Program-made: the position numbers and the translations under genes
The notes under the pieces: model-generated
Told to the model about the DNA's origin: nothing
Database searches by the model: none
What the model saw: the letters and a program-made list of their open reading frames with translations, nothing else
Assembly: GCA_951812315.1 (NCBI GenBank)
Contig: CATOSA010000045.1
Span: 1-36,738 of the forward strand
Source of the DNA: an uncultured Burkholderiales bacterium
GTDB lineage: Bacteria; Pseudomonadota; Gammaproteobacteria; Burkholderiales; Eutrophovitaceae
Length of the DNA stretch: 36,738 nt
Direction of reading: 5' to 3'
Shown: in pieces, positions 1 to 8,989 of the stretch
Numbering within the stretch: the stretch's first letter is position 1
Layout of the letters: each line of letters starts with the position of its first letter

Positions 1-1380
1 CGGCTTCGTCGGCAACGGTGTGCACGATGATCCGGCAGGAGCTGTTGCGTAATGCCATTTCCAGTGCGCCGGCACGTTGCGAGACATGCGGGTAGCCCGC
101 ATCCAGTATCACATTGTGACCAGCGGCCAACAGCGTCGCTGCCAGGGCGTTGAGTCGCGCGTATATATCTTCGGAAACCTTCGCCGAGTAAATGCCGCCG
201 GCAAGGTTTGATGCGCTGCTGGCCGTCTCGGCGAGATTGAAACTGCGCTTGCGCTCGACGTCCGAACGGACCCTTATCGCCGGAAGCGCCGCCATGAGTT
301 CACCAGAAACCCATGTTTTGCCAGAACCGGACAAACCGGTCATTGTTACCAGCAACGGCGTTCGCTGTTCGATCTGGTGTTGTGCCAGCTCACAGTACAT
401 GCGGGCTTCTTTAAGATCACGCTGTTGATAGTCAGTTCCGTTTCGCTCCCTGCTGCGGATCACTGCGACCTTGGCGCGCACAAGGCAACGGTAGGTGAAA
501 TAAAGGTTGAAGACACGCATGCCCATGTAATCGCCCGACAATTCGAGATAGCGATTTAGGCAATGGGATGCCAGCCCGGGTTTTTGTCTGGCGACCAGGT
601 CCATGATCAGGAACGCGATGTCGGCCATCACGTCGGTGTTGCGCAGGTCTTCATTGAATTCGATGCAGTCGAACGTCGTAATGCCGCCCGGAAGGCGTAC
701 TAGATTGCCCATGTGCAGATCGCCATGACATTCCCGAAAAAAGCCGCCATCGAATCGCTGCCACAGCAATGCATCGAGTTGATGCAGTTGTTGAGCCGTC
801 CAGTCGCGTATCGCGCCGAGCAAATCAGATTCGATTGCACTTTCGAGGGGTTCGAAGTTTTCTTCGATCTGCTCGATCGCGCGCCTTACCGTGTGCGTTC
901 GCTTCTCCTGCGCCACAGCCTCCGCAGCATCGTGACGCCTGGCAAGAGCCTCGGCAAGCTCACGCATATCTGCCGTCGTCAGAAGGCCGGATTCAAGTTG
1001 CCTGTCGAGCCGCATTGACTGGTCGAAGCGGTGCATGCGTACGGCATACTCTACGGGTGTACCGCGTCCAGAGATCCTCGCTGCGTCTCCCGCTGCCGTA
1101 ATGGGTACGACGTCAACGTATATTTCGGGCGCCCACGGCTTGTTGAGCCGAATCTCCTCCTCGCAATAGAAGCGGCGGCGTTCGAGCGAGTGAAAATCGA
1201 GAAATCCCAGATTCAGAGATTCTTGATCTTGTAGACGAAGTCGCCGGTCAACAGGACCCACGAGATATGGGTCTCAATCATTTCCACCTTGCTCACAGGG
1301 TGCGGATACGCTTCCGGTTCCAATAGCGACGCGATGAGACCTGAGTTGGCGGGTGCGATGCTTGAGGTCAGTTGATGCAT
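1..1380 (-). pseudogene. Bifunctional aminoglycoside phosphotransferase-like / P-loop ATPase, frameshifted, 3' end outside window
   Basis: On the minus strand the gene starts with ATG at 1380 behind GGGAAG and reads MHQLTSSIAP..., typical of the two-domain COG2187+COG0645 proteins. The N-terminal kinase-like part has the phosphotransferase motif CHGDLHMGN and the following FDCIEFNEDLRNTDV stretch. A Walker A motif TGLSGSGKT opens the C-terminal nucleotide-kinase-like ATPase, which runs off the left edge. The frame breaks near 1228: VYKIKNL then a stop, whereas the family reads KIKKxxNLGFLDF. One extra A in the AAGAA run would give KIKKSLNLGFLDF and restore the whole downstream frame, so this is a single-base deletion. 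The substrate of this family is not well defined; antibiotic resistance should not be assumed. No intact reading frame explains this stretch on the other strand. Confidence 0.8.
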
Positions 1381-1544
1381 CGTTATCTTCCCAAGATGGC
1401 CTCGATCCAGCCAGCCATCTCTTGATAGGCTAAGCTAGGGATATTAACCGCGCCAATCAAGTCAACATTGCTTTCCGCGTTCATGATGACCAAGTTCGAC
1501 GAGATTGCGACAATTGGAATGCGTTTACCGCACAACAACAATCT

Positions 1545-1550
1545 GAGGAG
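1545..1550 (+). promoter_or_regulatory. Ribosome binding site of gdhA
   Basis: GAGGAG lies eight bases upstream of the ATG at 1559 and fixes the gdhA start. The rest of the 178-bp gap between the divergent genes shows no clear promoter boxes. Confidence 0.7.
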
Positions 1551-1558
1551 AACAAGAG

Positions 1559-2698
1559 ATGGCCGTAGCCGATCATGTCAACCTGGAACAATTCATGGTG
1601 GGTCTGATACGTCGCAATCCTCACGAGACTGAATTCCACCAGGCCGTCTATGAGGTTGCGGCCAATGTTTTCGATTACATTGAAGACAAGGAAATCTATC
1701 ACGAGATGCAGATTCTTCGGCGAATTGCCGAGCCGGATCGCATCATCGTTTTTCGCGTGTGCTGGGAAGATGACAATGGAAACATTCGAGTCAACCGCGG
1801 CTACCGTGTGCAAAACAACAACTCGATCGGTCCGTACAAAGGCGGGTTGCGGTTTCATCCGAGCGTCAACCTCAGCATCCTGAAGTTTCTCGCATTCGAG
1901 CAGACATTCAAGAACAGTCTTACCGGGCTGTCGATGGGAGGTGCCAAAGGCGGTTCCGATTTCAACGTCAAAGGCAAGTCTGACAACGAAGTGATGCGCT
2001 TTTGCCAGTCGTTCATGACAGAACTCTACCGGCACGTGGGTGACGATATTGACGTGCCGGCTGGTGACATTGGCGTTGGTGCAAGGGAAATCGGCTACCT
2101 GTTCGGTCAGTACAAACGTATTACCAATCGTTTCTCGGGCGTACTTACGGGTAAGGGTATGGAATACGGTGGTAGTCCGATTCGAACCGAGGCAACCGGT
2201 TACGGCGCCGTCTACATGATGGACGACATGCTCAAACGCGTCGGCGATCATGTCGAGGGGAAGACTTGTCTGGTCTCGGGTGCAGGAAACGTTGCCCAGT
2301 ACGCGACCGAAAAAATCATTCAACTCGGTGGCAAGGTCGTGACCATGTCCGATTCGACAGGCTTTATCTACGACAAGAACGGGATCGACAAGGACCAACT
2401 GGCGTTCATCGTCGATCTGAAGACCAACAGGCGCGGCTCACTCGACCAGTACGCAAAGGAGTACAAGGCGGAATTTCACGCCGGTATGCGGCCATGGAGC
2501 GTTCCCTGCGACCTCGCGTTTCCATGTGCGACCCAGAATGAAATCAACCAGGAGGAGGTGCAAACCCTGATCAAGAATGGCTGTATCGGCGTATCCGAGG
2601 GTGCCAACATGCCAACCGAACAGGAAGGCATCAAGGATTTCGTCGATGCAAAGGTATTGTTCGCGCCGAGCAAAGCCGCGAATGCGGAGACTGTGTAA
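1559..2698 (+). pseudogene. gdhA: NADP-type glutamate dehydrogenase, N-terminal 376 codons, cut by an IS
   Basis: Glutamate dehydrogenase makes glutamate from 2-oxoglutarate and ammonium in the cytoplasm. The fragment has the family blocks in order: GPYKGGLRFHPSVN (Lys94), the active-site loop GGAKGGSDFN (Lys130), VPAGDIGVGAREIGYLFG, and the dinucleotide-binding GAGNVAQYATEKI near residue 240. It follows the family up to FAPSKAANA, then the IS end adds Glu-Thr-Val and a stop at 2696-2698. The expected next residues, GGVAISGLEMSQNSAR, are found beyond the IS at 4207. The truncated product of 379 residues lacks about 75 C-terminal residues that pack on the substrate domain, so it is probably inactive (inference). 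The hexameric 447-residue NADP-dependent class fits best. Confidence 0.93.
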
Positions 2699-2704
2699 AA
2701 CCCG

Positions 2705-2735
2705 GAGGCCATCTTGTTCGAGGTGGCCTCTTTTT
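2705..2735 (+). terminator. Rho-independent-type terminator at left IS end
   Basis: GAGGCCA (2705-2711) pairs with TGGCCTC (2724-2730), followed by TTTTT at 2731-2735. It lies between the left IS repeat and the transposase stop. In the plus direction it would end transcripts coming in from the truncated gdhA; the T run is absent in the other direction. Confidence 0.6.
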
Positions 2736-2744
2736 CATTTGTGA

Positions 2745-4139
2745 TTAGATAGCCAGTGCCTTGCAGAGTTGCTTCGTTCCCGGGATGTTAATAGCACGGG
2801 TCAGGTTATAAGCGGTCACGGCCAATGCCATCTCGGCTTTGACCTTCTGTATGCCTCTTACCAGGAAACGCCCGCCGTCCATACGCCGCTTGAGCGTGCC
2901 AAATGGGTTTTCCACCATGCCGTTGCGCCGTTGCATCATGAGTGGATTGGCCGCGGTGCGATCGGCGACCTCGTTAAGCACGTCTTCCTCGAAGTGGCGC
3001 GTCACCCAGCGCTGCTTAGCGGCCGTACACCGCGCCTTGATGTGACAGTTCGTGCGCGCCTCACTGGTGTACAGCCAGTGGCGCTGCTTGTTCGACTGGG
3101 TCTTCTTTGGCAAGTGCTCACCGGCCGGGCACTCGTAGTAATCGCCCTCGCCGCAGTAGGTAAACTCCGATTTGTCGAAGTAGCAGCCATCGCCTTGGTT
3201 GTTCGTGGCGCGCTGTACCGGCACATAGGGGGCCTGGCAGCGCTTTAGCAGCTGACCATTGGAATAGCCTGCATCGGCCAGTACCTGCACCCGATCGCGC
3301 TGCAGTTGGCGTTGGCTGCGTCGCGCCATGCGATACAACTGCTGCAAATCATTGGCATTTTGTACCACGTCCACATCCACGATCAGGCGGTGCTTGCCAT
3401 CGACCGTGCTTTGTACGTTGTAGCCAATATGTGCGCGGGGCATCACCCGCGCCTGCTCGTCCGTATCGGGCTGCGCCGAGACTTGCGCATCGTCCATCGC
3501 CCGGATGCGTTCGGTTAAGGTCTCGCGCTCGGCCCTGAGTGCGCCAAGAGCGCCTTGGGTGTCGCCGCCGTTGGGCCCTTGGTCATCATTGTCCTCATTG
3601 TCTTCGAGCGCATCGAGCCACGCTCCGATCCTGCGATCCAGGCCGCTGACTCGCTGTTGCAGATCTTTCTTGTGTGTGACTCGGCTGCGGCTGTTGTCCG
3701 CCCTGAACTTGCTGCCATCAACCGCGATTTGCTCGCCGCCATACAGCGCTTGCGAGCGGCAAAACTGCACGAACGCCCGACACACGCGCGTCAGGGCCAC
3801 ACGGTTGTCCACCCGGAAGTTGGCAATGGTCTTGTGATCTGGCGCCAGCCGGTTCAGCAACCACAGCACCTCGAGGTTCTTCCGGCACTCGCGCTCAAGA
3901 CACCGTGAGCTGCGTACTCGGTGCATATAGCCGTACAAATACAGCTTTAACACATCACCCGGGTGGTACGGTGGCCGGCCCGTGGCCTGAAGCTGCATGC
4001 GGGCAAAACCAAGTGCATTCAAATCTAGCGTATCAACAAACGCGTCGATCACCCGGACTGCATTGTCCTGGCCTATCAGATCATCGAGCCGCTCCGGAAA
4101 TAGCGTCGCCTGATCCCGGCTTTGTCCCTGAATGTGCAT
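2745..4139 (-). CDS. IS1182-family transposase
   Basis: A 464-residue DDE transposase of the IS1182 group. The N-terminal DUF772-type domain is recognisable (MHIQGQSRDQATLFPERLDD, then GRPPYHPGDVLKLYLYGYMH), followed by DGSKFRADNSR and, at the C-terminus, NPFGTLKRRMDGGRF. A reading frame extends upstream to TTG at 4157, but that region is the loop of a perfect hairpin, and ATG at 4139 gives the usual family N-terminus, so 4139 is chosen. The frame is open throughout, in contrast to many neighbouring host genes, which suggests the element may still be active or arrived recently. Confidence 0.93.
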   Translation of the reverse strand: MHIQGQSRDQATLFPERLDDLIGQDNAVRVIDAFVDTLDLNALGFARMQLQATGRPPYHPGDVLKLYLYGYMHRVRSSRCLERECRKNLEVLWLLNRLAPDHKTIANFRVDNRVALTRVCRAFVQFCRSQALYGGEQIAVDGSKFRADNSRSRVTHKKDLQQRVSGLDRRIGAWLDALEDNEDNDDQGPNGGDTQGALGALRAERETLTERIRAMDDAQVSAQPDTDEQARVMPRAHIGYNVQSTVDGKHRLIVDVDVVQNANDLQQLYRMARRSQRQLQRDRVQVLADAGYSNGQLLKRCQAPYVPVQRATNNQGDGCYFDKSEFTYCGEGDYYECPAGEHLPKKTQSNKQRHWLYTSEARTNCHIKARCTAAKQRWVTRHFEEDVLNEVADRTAANPLMMQRRNGMVENPFGTLKRRMDGGRFLVRGIQKVKAEMALAVTAYNLTRAINIPGTKQLCKALAI

Positions 4140-4141
4140 AA

Positions 4142-4171
4142 AAAATACCCGCAACAATGTGCGGGTATTTT
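4142..4171. terminator. Perfect hairpin at the right IS end, upstream of transposase
   Basis: AAAATACCCGCA (4142-4153) and its exact complement TGCGGGTATTTT (4160-4171) flank the loop ACAATG. Both arms end in A/T runs, so it can terminate transcription in either direction. Lying just upstream of the transposase start, it probably protects the element from read-through by a host promoter, a known IS strategy (inference). Confidence 0.7.
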
Positions 4172-4206
4172 CTCAAAAACCCCAGACTATTTACACAGTC
4201 TCCAAG

Positions 4207-4434
4207 GGTGGCGTGGCGATTTCAGGTCTTGAAATGAGTCAGAACAGTGCACGCATCACGTGGAAAGAAGAGGAACTGCAGGCGTTATTACGCAATATCA
4301 TGCAGGACATCCACGAAAAATGTGTCGAGCACGGAACAACTCCGGGAAGCAATTACGTGGACTACGTAAAAGGCGCCAATATCGCCGGGTTCAAGAAAGT
4401 TGCCGACGCGATGGTTGCGTACGGTGTAGTCTAG
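4207..4434 (+). pseudogene. gdhA: Glutamate dehydrogenase, C-terminal fragment beyond the IS
   Basis: The frame beginning GGVAISGLEMSQNSAR continues directly from the N-terminal fragment at 1559-2686 and ends NIAGFKKVADAMVAYGVV, the normal end of bacterial NADP-glutamate dehydrogenases. Together the two parts give about 451 codons, the full family length. The fragment has no start or ribosome site of its own; upstream sequence is the IS terminal repeat. Its TAG stop (4432-4434) lies within the first bases of the following inverted-repeat element. Confidence 0.92.
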
Positions 4435-4682
4435 CCCGCATATTTCACGAAGACGGTCGAGTGTCTAATTGGTTCGCGAAATAAATCAACTTGATAGCAA
4501 TATTCTGTGGCAATGTCTCACGGTAGCAGTTTGTCCCTATTCACTTTCAGAAAAAATCTGCCGTCACAGCTTGAACGATCGGCCTTGAGCAATAGTCTGG
4601 CTATTCCTCTGCGGCCGATCGTCGCAATCTGTTTAGGCACATTTTCCCTGAAAGCGAATCCTTCGTGAAATATGCGGGCTAG
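4431..4682. mobile_element. MITE-like element with perfect 22-bp inverted ends
   Basis: The bases at 4431-4452, beginning CTAGCCCGCATATTTC, are the exact reverse complement of 4661-4682. The outer CTAG on each side is itself a palindrome, so the structure can also be read as an 18-bp terminal repeat (CCCGCATATTTCACGAAG) flanked by a 4-bp CTAG target duplication. The 208 bp inside have no gene but contain nested inverted repeats: CTTTCAG (4544-4550) with CTGAAAG (4648-4654), and a longer hairpin at 4575-4622. This is the shape of a non-autonomous element mobilised by a transposase elsewhere. It abuts the gdhA stop codon, so it may also act as its transcript end. Confidence 0.7.
4575..4622. repeat. 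Nested stem-loop inside the MITE-like element
   Basis: ACGATCGGCC at 4575-4584 pairs exactly with GGCCGATCGT at 4613-4622. Within the loop AATAG (4591-4595) pairs with CTATT (4601-4605). The structure could form a cruciform or a folded RNA. Confidence 0.6.
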
Positions 4683-4753
4683 AAAAGGCAAACACGATCA
4701 GCTCGGCGCGGTCGTTCAAGATGCTGAGCGAAGCACTACACCAGGAATTGATT

Positions 4754-5140
4754 ATGGCCAAGTCTCCAGGTACCGATCAGTCGCGACTCGATCGCGTTGT
4801 CGCTGAGGCGCGTCGACATAGCACCGAGCGCGAGGCGACTTATCGAGAACGGGCGCTCAAACTGTACCCGCATGTCTGCGGTCGATGTGGTCGTGAATTT
4901 TCCGGGGTACGCTTGCGAGAATTGACCGTGCACCACAAGGACCACAATCACGACAACAACCCGCTCGACGGCAGCAACTGGGAATTACTGTGCATTTACT
5001 GCCATGAAAACGAACATGCAAGAGTCGCGGATGAGGTAGCGCGGGATAGAAGCCACGGCACTGAGGAATCGGTGGCGACACATAACCCGTTTGCTGACTT
5101 GCAGAAAATGCTGGCAAAGAATAAAAAATCTGAAGATTGA
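4754..5140 (+). CDS. yajD: YajD-family HNH nuclease
   Basis: A 128-residue protein of the YajD family, a small HNH-type putative nuclease of unproven biological role. Visible are the first zinc pair CGRC, the HNH core LRELTVHHKDHNHDNNP, the second pair LLCIYCHENEH, and the family C-terminal NPFADLQKML. ATG at 4754 is preferred over the upstream in-frame ATG at 4721 because GGAATT lies at a usable distance and the family starts near here. The N-terminus is about 12 residues longer than E. coli YajD. It stands alone between the MITE-like element and a convergent amidase gene, whose stop lies 14 bp away. Confidence 0.92.
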   Translation: MAKSPGTDQSRLDRVVAEARRHSTEREATYRERALKLYPHVCGRCGREFSGVRLRELTVHHKDHNHDNNPLDGSNWELLCIYCHENEHARVADEVARDRSHGTEESVATHNPFADLQKMLAKNKKSED

Positions 5141-5153
5141 TTCGGCACTGCAG

Positions 5154-6590
5154 TTAGTTCAGATCGGGCACATTATCGAACCAGGGTTTGGCCGTTTCCA
5201 ACTGGCTCGCCAGGCGGAACAGGGTGGCTTCGTCGCCGAACGCAGCGCCGAAATGGATGCCGACCGGCAGGCGATCATCGCTCCAATGTAGCGGCACACT
5301 CATGGCAGGGCAGCCGCTGTTGTTGTAGTACGGCGTGATGGGGATCTCGTCCTCGAACAAAACCTTGTAATAATGATCCAGATCATTGTCCTGCATATCG
5401 ATGGCGCCCAGCGGCAGGGGAGGACGGCGCATCGTCGATGACAAAATGACATCGTACTTACGGAAAAATTCGGCAAATCTTCTGCCTTGTTGATGCATCA
5501 GCAACACTGCGGCCGCGTAATCACCAGCCGTCGCGCTGACGCCTTCCTGCGCGAAAGCCCAGGTGACCGGCTCAATATCCCGGCCATCGGGTTCGCGGCC
5601 AAGAGCCTGGCAGCGAAGACGCACGGCAGTCCATACGTTGCCCGCGATGATGGTGCGCGTGGCGCGTAGCAGGGCGCCCGTATCCAGTTCCGGATGTGCG
5701 GATTCTACGCGGTGGCCCAGGTCGGCACACAACTTCGCAGTGTCCTCGGCGCCCTTGACGCATTCCGGATCCAGGGGCTGGCCATCGAAGTCAGTGGTCA
5801 TCAGCGCGATGCGCAGACGACCCGGGTCGGCGCCAACTTCTTCAACGAAGGGCCGTGCAGGCGGCGGCGCCGCATACGGGTCTCCTGGCGCCGGACCGTG
5901 GGTGCAGTCCATCATCCTAGCGGAATCCCGAACCGACCTGCTGACCACGTGGCCCGTGGACATGCCGCTCCAGCCTTCACCTACGTCCGGTCCGGCCGGG
6001 TTGCGGCCGCGCGTTGGCTTCAATCCGAAAAGGCCGCAATTGGAGGCAGGGATGCGGATCGAGCCACCGCCGTCCGTAGCGTGCGCCATCGGCAAAATGC
6101 CTGCGGCAACCGCCGCGGCCGAGCCGCCTGACGAGCCCCCGGCAGATCGCGCTGTATTCCAGGGGTTGAGCGTCGGCCCATGCAAGACTGGCTCGGTGGA
6201 TGCGTTCAAACCCATTTCCGGAGTGTTGCTCCGGCCCATGATCACAAATCCGGCGGCCTTGCAGCGTTCGGTATAGGTCGAGTCGTGATCAGGGACGAAA
6301 CCCGTCCACAGTCGGCCGCCCATACTGCACGGCTGGCCGGTATCGAAGGCACCCAGATCCTTCAACAGATAGGGCACGCCCTTAAATGGGCCGTCTAGCG
6401 CCTTGTTGCCGGCAGCGGTATCCCGGGCCTGATCAAATTGATCGTGGACTACTGCGTTTATTCCTGGATTCACCGCTTCACACCGCGAAATTGCGGTTTC
6501 CAGAATTTCTGCAGATGTCAGATCGCCTTTAGATATGGCTTCGGCCAGGGCTGCCGCATCCATTTGCCGGTACTCCGCGAACGTCATCAT
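5154..6590 (-). CDS. Amidase-signature family hydrolase
   Basis: A 478-residue amidase-signature enzyme, expected to be a cytoplasmic hydrolase of an amide bond. The Ser-cisSer-Lys triad is visible: Lys77 in YLLKDLG, cis-Ser153 in GGSSGGS and the nucleophile Ser177 in TDGGGSIRIPA. Length and the C-terminal YYNNSGCPAMSVPLHW block resemble 6-aminohexanoate-cyclic-dimer hydrolase-like members, but the substrate cannot be read from sequence. ATG at 6590 is chosen: GGGAGG lies at the right distance, and the longer frame to 6635 has no such site. It is divergent from yihY and convergent with yajD, so transcribed alone. Confidence 0.9.
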   Translation of the reverse strand: MMTFAEYRQMDAAALAEAISKGDLTSAEILETAISRCEAVNPGINAVVHDQFDQARDTAAGNKALDGPFKGVPYLLKDLGAFDTGQPCSMGGRLWTGFVPDHDSTYTERCKAAGFVIMGRSNTPEMGLNASTEPVLHGPTLNPWNTARSAGGSSGGSAAAVAAGILPMAHATDGGGSIRIPASNCGLFGLKPTRGRNPAGPDVGEGWSGMSTGHVVSRSVRDSARMMDCTHGPAPGDPYAAPPPARPFVEEVGADPGRLRIALMTTDFDGQPLDPECVKGAEDTAKLCADLGHRVESAHPELDTGALLRATRTIIAGNVWTAVRLRCQALGREPDGRDIEPVTWAFAQEGVSATAGDYAAAVLLMHQQGRRFAEFFRKYDVILSSTMRRPPLPLGAIDMQDNDLDHYYKVLFEDEIPITPYYNNSGCPAMSVPLHWSDDRLPVGIHFGAAFGDEATLFRLASQLETAKPWFDNVPDLN

Positions 6591-6773
6591 GGCGTTTCCT
6601 CCCTTGTGTTTGAAACAGATTACATCAAGCCACACTGATCGCGCAGCCGCTTGTTTCTACCGGCGCGACTACAATAGCGCTGTGGCGAGCGCGCTGATTC
6701 ATCTCGCCGGCTGCCATAACTGGACTTCGCATTCGTAAATTCGCCCACAAGTTCACCTGAAGTTGCTATTCGC

Positions 6774-8054
6774 ATGGACTGGAATTTTGCGACGCTGTAC
6801 AAGTCGCTCTACGAGATAGTTTGGCGCACGCCGCGTGCGTCGCTTACGCGCGTGCAGGAGTGGCTGGTGGACTTCATGCGCCTGGCGGTGGTGTTGATGC
6901 GAGACCTCACCAAGGGTCAGCTCAATTTGCGCGCGATGGGCCTTGTCTACACCACGCTGCTTGCGTTGGTGCCGTTGTTGGCGATCAGTTTCTCGGTACT
7001 CAAGGCATTCGGCGTCTACAACCAGATTGAACCAATACTGCTTGGATTCCTCGAGCCGCTAGGCGAGCAAGGCGTCAAGATCACTTCGAATGTGATGGGA
7101 TTCATCAACAATATCAACGTCGGCGTACTCGGCTCTGTGGGTCTCGCATTGTTGCTCTACACCGCGGTCTCGCTGGTGCAGAAAGTTGAGGAGGCGTTCA
7201 ACTATATCTGGCATGTAGACCGTGCACGCAGTTTTGGAGAGCGTTTCAGTCGCTACCTCTCGGCCCTGCTGGTCGGCCCGCTGTTGGTGTTTTCGGCGAT
7301 GGGCATCACCGCAGCGGTGGCGAGCCTGGGCGTCGTGCGTGACGCGATGGAGATCGAGGCGATCGGTTGGGTCGCGCTGCGCGTCGGCAGACTGGCTCTG
7401 TACGCGCTGGTGATCGCTGCTTTCGCTTTTTTCTATTCCTTCATACCCAATACCAAAGTACGACTGGTTCCCGCAGTTGTCGGCGCTTTGGTCGGTGGTT
7501 TCGCCTGGCAAACAGGGGGGTGGGCGTTCGCGCAATTTGCGGCGTCGTCGACCAGATATGCGGCGATTTACTCGAGTTTCGCGATCGTGATCCTGTTCAT
7601 GCTGTGGTTGTACCTGAGTTGGTTGATTCTTTTGATTGGCGCGAGTGTCTCTTTCTATGTGCAGCATCCCGAGTACCTGGTTAGAAAAGGCGGCGAGCCG
7701 CGTCTGTCGAACCGCATGCGCGAACGGGTCGCACTGACAATGATGAGCATGATCGGCCGAAATCACCTCGACGGAAACGCACCATGGAGCACCGCTGCAT
7801 TGGCGCACGCGCTGCACATGCCCTCGAGCGCAATCAATGAACTGCTTGTAGCGCTGCAATCCGCCAATATTCTCGCGACGACCAGCGATGAGCCTCCAGG
7901 CTGGCTGCCCGCTCGTGATCTTGGCGAGGTGAGCGCGAATGAACTTCTTGAAACGGTGCGCACTGCAGGCGAGGCGCAGTACCTGAACACACAGGCGCTG
8001 CCGGTTTGTGAACCTGTCGGGCAAGTGCTGGACCGCTACGACGATGCGGCCTAG
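6774..8054 (+). CDS. YihY/BrkB-family inner-membrane protein
   Basis: A 426-residue YihY/virulence-factor-BrkB family membrane protein. About six hydrophobic segments are visible, the first at LVYTTLLALVPLLAISFSVL and later ones in LGSVGLALLLYTAVSLV, LLVGPLLVFSAMG, LALYALVIAAFAFFYSF and AIVILFMLWLYLSWLILLIG. The core motif AMGLVYTTLLALVPLLA and the FIPNT segment are family hallmarks. The last 130 residues form a soluble tail that resembles a winged-helix-like regulatory domain (AALAHALHMPSSAINELL). Its cellular role is not settled for the family. The 183-bp divergent gap with the amidase gene must hold both promoters. Confidence 0.92.
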   Translation: MDWNFATLYKSLYEIVWRTPRASLTRVQEWLVDFMRLAVVLMRDLTKGQLNLRAMGLVYTTLLALVPLLAISFSVLKAFGVYNQIEPILLGFLEPLGEQGVKITSNVMGFINNINVGVLGSVGLALLLYTAVSLVQKVEEAFNYIWHVDRARSFGERFSRYLSALLVGPLLVFSAMGITAAVASLGVVRDAMEIEAIGWVALRVGRLALYALVIAAFAFFYSFIPNTKVRLVPAVVGALVGGFAWQTGGWAFAQFAASSTRYAAIYSSFAIVILFMLWLYLSWLILLIGASVSFYVQHPEYLVRKGGEPRLSNRMRERVALTMMSMIGRNHLDGNAPWSTAALAHALHMPSSAINELLVALQSANILATTSDEPPGWLPARDLGEVSANELLETVRTAGEAQYLNTQALPVCEPVGQVLDRYDDAA

Positions 8055-8472
8055 ACCGCTCTGCTTGGTGTAACCGCCAAAGATATTGCCGGAACGCCGG
8101 ATAGACCACCAAACGATAGTGGCTAGTAAGTTCTCGGTCTTGGTTGGTCGATGGTGAAATGGCGGGAGGGCGATCACGGGCTTTGCCGATTTCGGCGTGA
8201 ATACCGGAAACTTGTAAGAAGACGCCGGTGAAAGTTGGGCCACGCTGATTTTCTTTTGCCCCTGCCATTGCAGCGGAATTATCCTGAGTTGGACTGACTG
8301 TTTTCCAAACCATTCTTGCAGCAAGTCAATAACAATCAGTGTCTTATGGCGCAATGCCGGGAAGCGATTGATATGGCTCAGGCTGGACCGAAGTGAATTG
8401 CGGTTGCTACTAGCGGCTATATAGGGCACACTCGGGCGTCCAATTTCCAGCCGCATCACGGGGCAGTTCAGA
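8055..8472. other. Gap without recognisable gene
   Basis: These 418 bp hold no frame with family resemblance and no strong terminator after yihY. A long open frame on the minus strand across 7059-8459 is a codon-bias shadow of yihY. Nothing else stands out. Confidence 0.5.
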
Positions 8473-8748
8473 ATGAAAGAGACGATAATTCAGCATCTTA
8501 GAGCCAATGGTGAGCAACTGAACGCGGATATTGCTGAGGCCCTTCAAATTCCGAAGGACGTTGTAAGACGCCATGTATCACAACTATCTTCCACGGGTGA
8601 CGTGATCTGCTGTCAGGTCACGCGATATGCGGACGGAAAAAAGGTCGAGGACGTGAGTTGCCGACTTTCCGCATACGTACCACCTCGATCGCCGGGACGT
8701 AAACCTGGTGTCAAGCGACCGGCGAATTCGGAAGAGACGGTCAGGTAG
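8473..8748 (+). CDS. Small winged-helix DNA-binding protein
   Basis: A 91-residue protein with an N-terminal winged-helix fold: helix MKETIIQHLRANGEQLNAD, then the helix-turn-helix IAEALQIPKDVVRRHVSQL, and a short wing with GDVICCQVTRYADGKKVE. The C-terminal tail (PPRSPGRKPGVKRP) is basic and probably contacts DNA. Such short proteins occur widely in beta- and gammaproteobacteria, often without known targets. The ribosome site is weak. It is followed 80 bp later by a terminator, consistent with a single-gene transcript. The regulatory role is inferred from the fold only. Confidence 0.7.
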   Translation: MKETIIQHLRANGEQLNADIAEALQIPKDVVRRHVSQLSSTGDVICCQVTRYADGKKVEDVSCRLSAYVPPRSPGRKPGVKRPANSEETVR

Positions 8749-8829
8749 GAGTCGATAGTCCCGCACAAACTTTTGGTGCGAAATCGATAGCGAATACTCC
8801 AGTCGGGTTTGTAATACCCTTGGAACGAT

Positions 8830-8864
8830 AGCCCCGCAGGCCCTGGCCGCCGGGGGCTTTTCTT
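8830..8864 (+). terminator. Rho-independent terminator after the winged-helix gene
   Basis: AGCCCC at 8830-8835 pairs with GGGGCT ending at 8858, with further G/C-rich pairing inside, followed by TTTTCTTT. Orientation fits the gene ending at 8748. Confidence 0.65.
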
Positions 8865-8989
8865 TGGCCGCGATTTGCACGTGCGCTTCAACTGGCAACA
8901 CGCACCGACGCGGACTTGTCCCGGATGCCCTTTCGGCAGCCGTCAAGTGACGGCTGCTGTCCGATTCCTGACGTCTCGCACGATTCCAT

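Larger units (their letters stand above)
2686..4203. mobile_element. IS1182-family insertion sequence inside gdhA
   Basis: The element is bounded by perfect 14-bp terminal inverted repeats, GGAGACTGTGTAAA at 2686-2699 and its complement at 4190-4203. It contains one transposase gene on the minus strand, opposite to gdhA. The gdhA coding sequence stops at the left repeat (codons for AANA) and resumes four codon-positions later at GGVA (4207), so the host gene marks the boundaries independently. No convincing target-site duplication is visible: left flank ends AATGCG and right flank begins AAGGGT. The intact transposase and perfect repeats suggest a fairly recent insertion. Confidence 0.92.

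Noticed and set aside
1..1380. Antibiotic resistance role for the phosphotransferase-like gene
   Set aside because: The two-domain COG2187/COG0645 architecture is a general kinase-like family without demonstrated resistance function, and the gene is frameshifted.
1481..2398. 305-residue minus-strand frame opposite gdhA
   Set aside because: It is antisense to a recognised gene, has no family resemblance and no ribosome site.
2681..4210. Target-site duplication around the IS1182 element
   Set aside because: Flanks AATGCG and AAGGGT share no direct repeat of four or more bases.
7059..8459. 466-residue minus-strand frame opposite yihY
   Set aside because: Codon-bias shadow: rich in Arg, Gln and His, no family motifs, and yihY is clear on the other strand.
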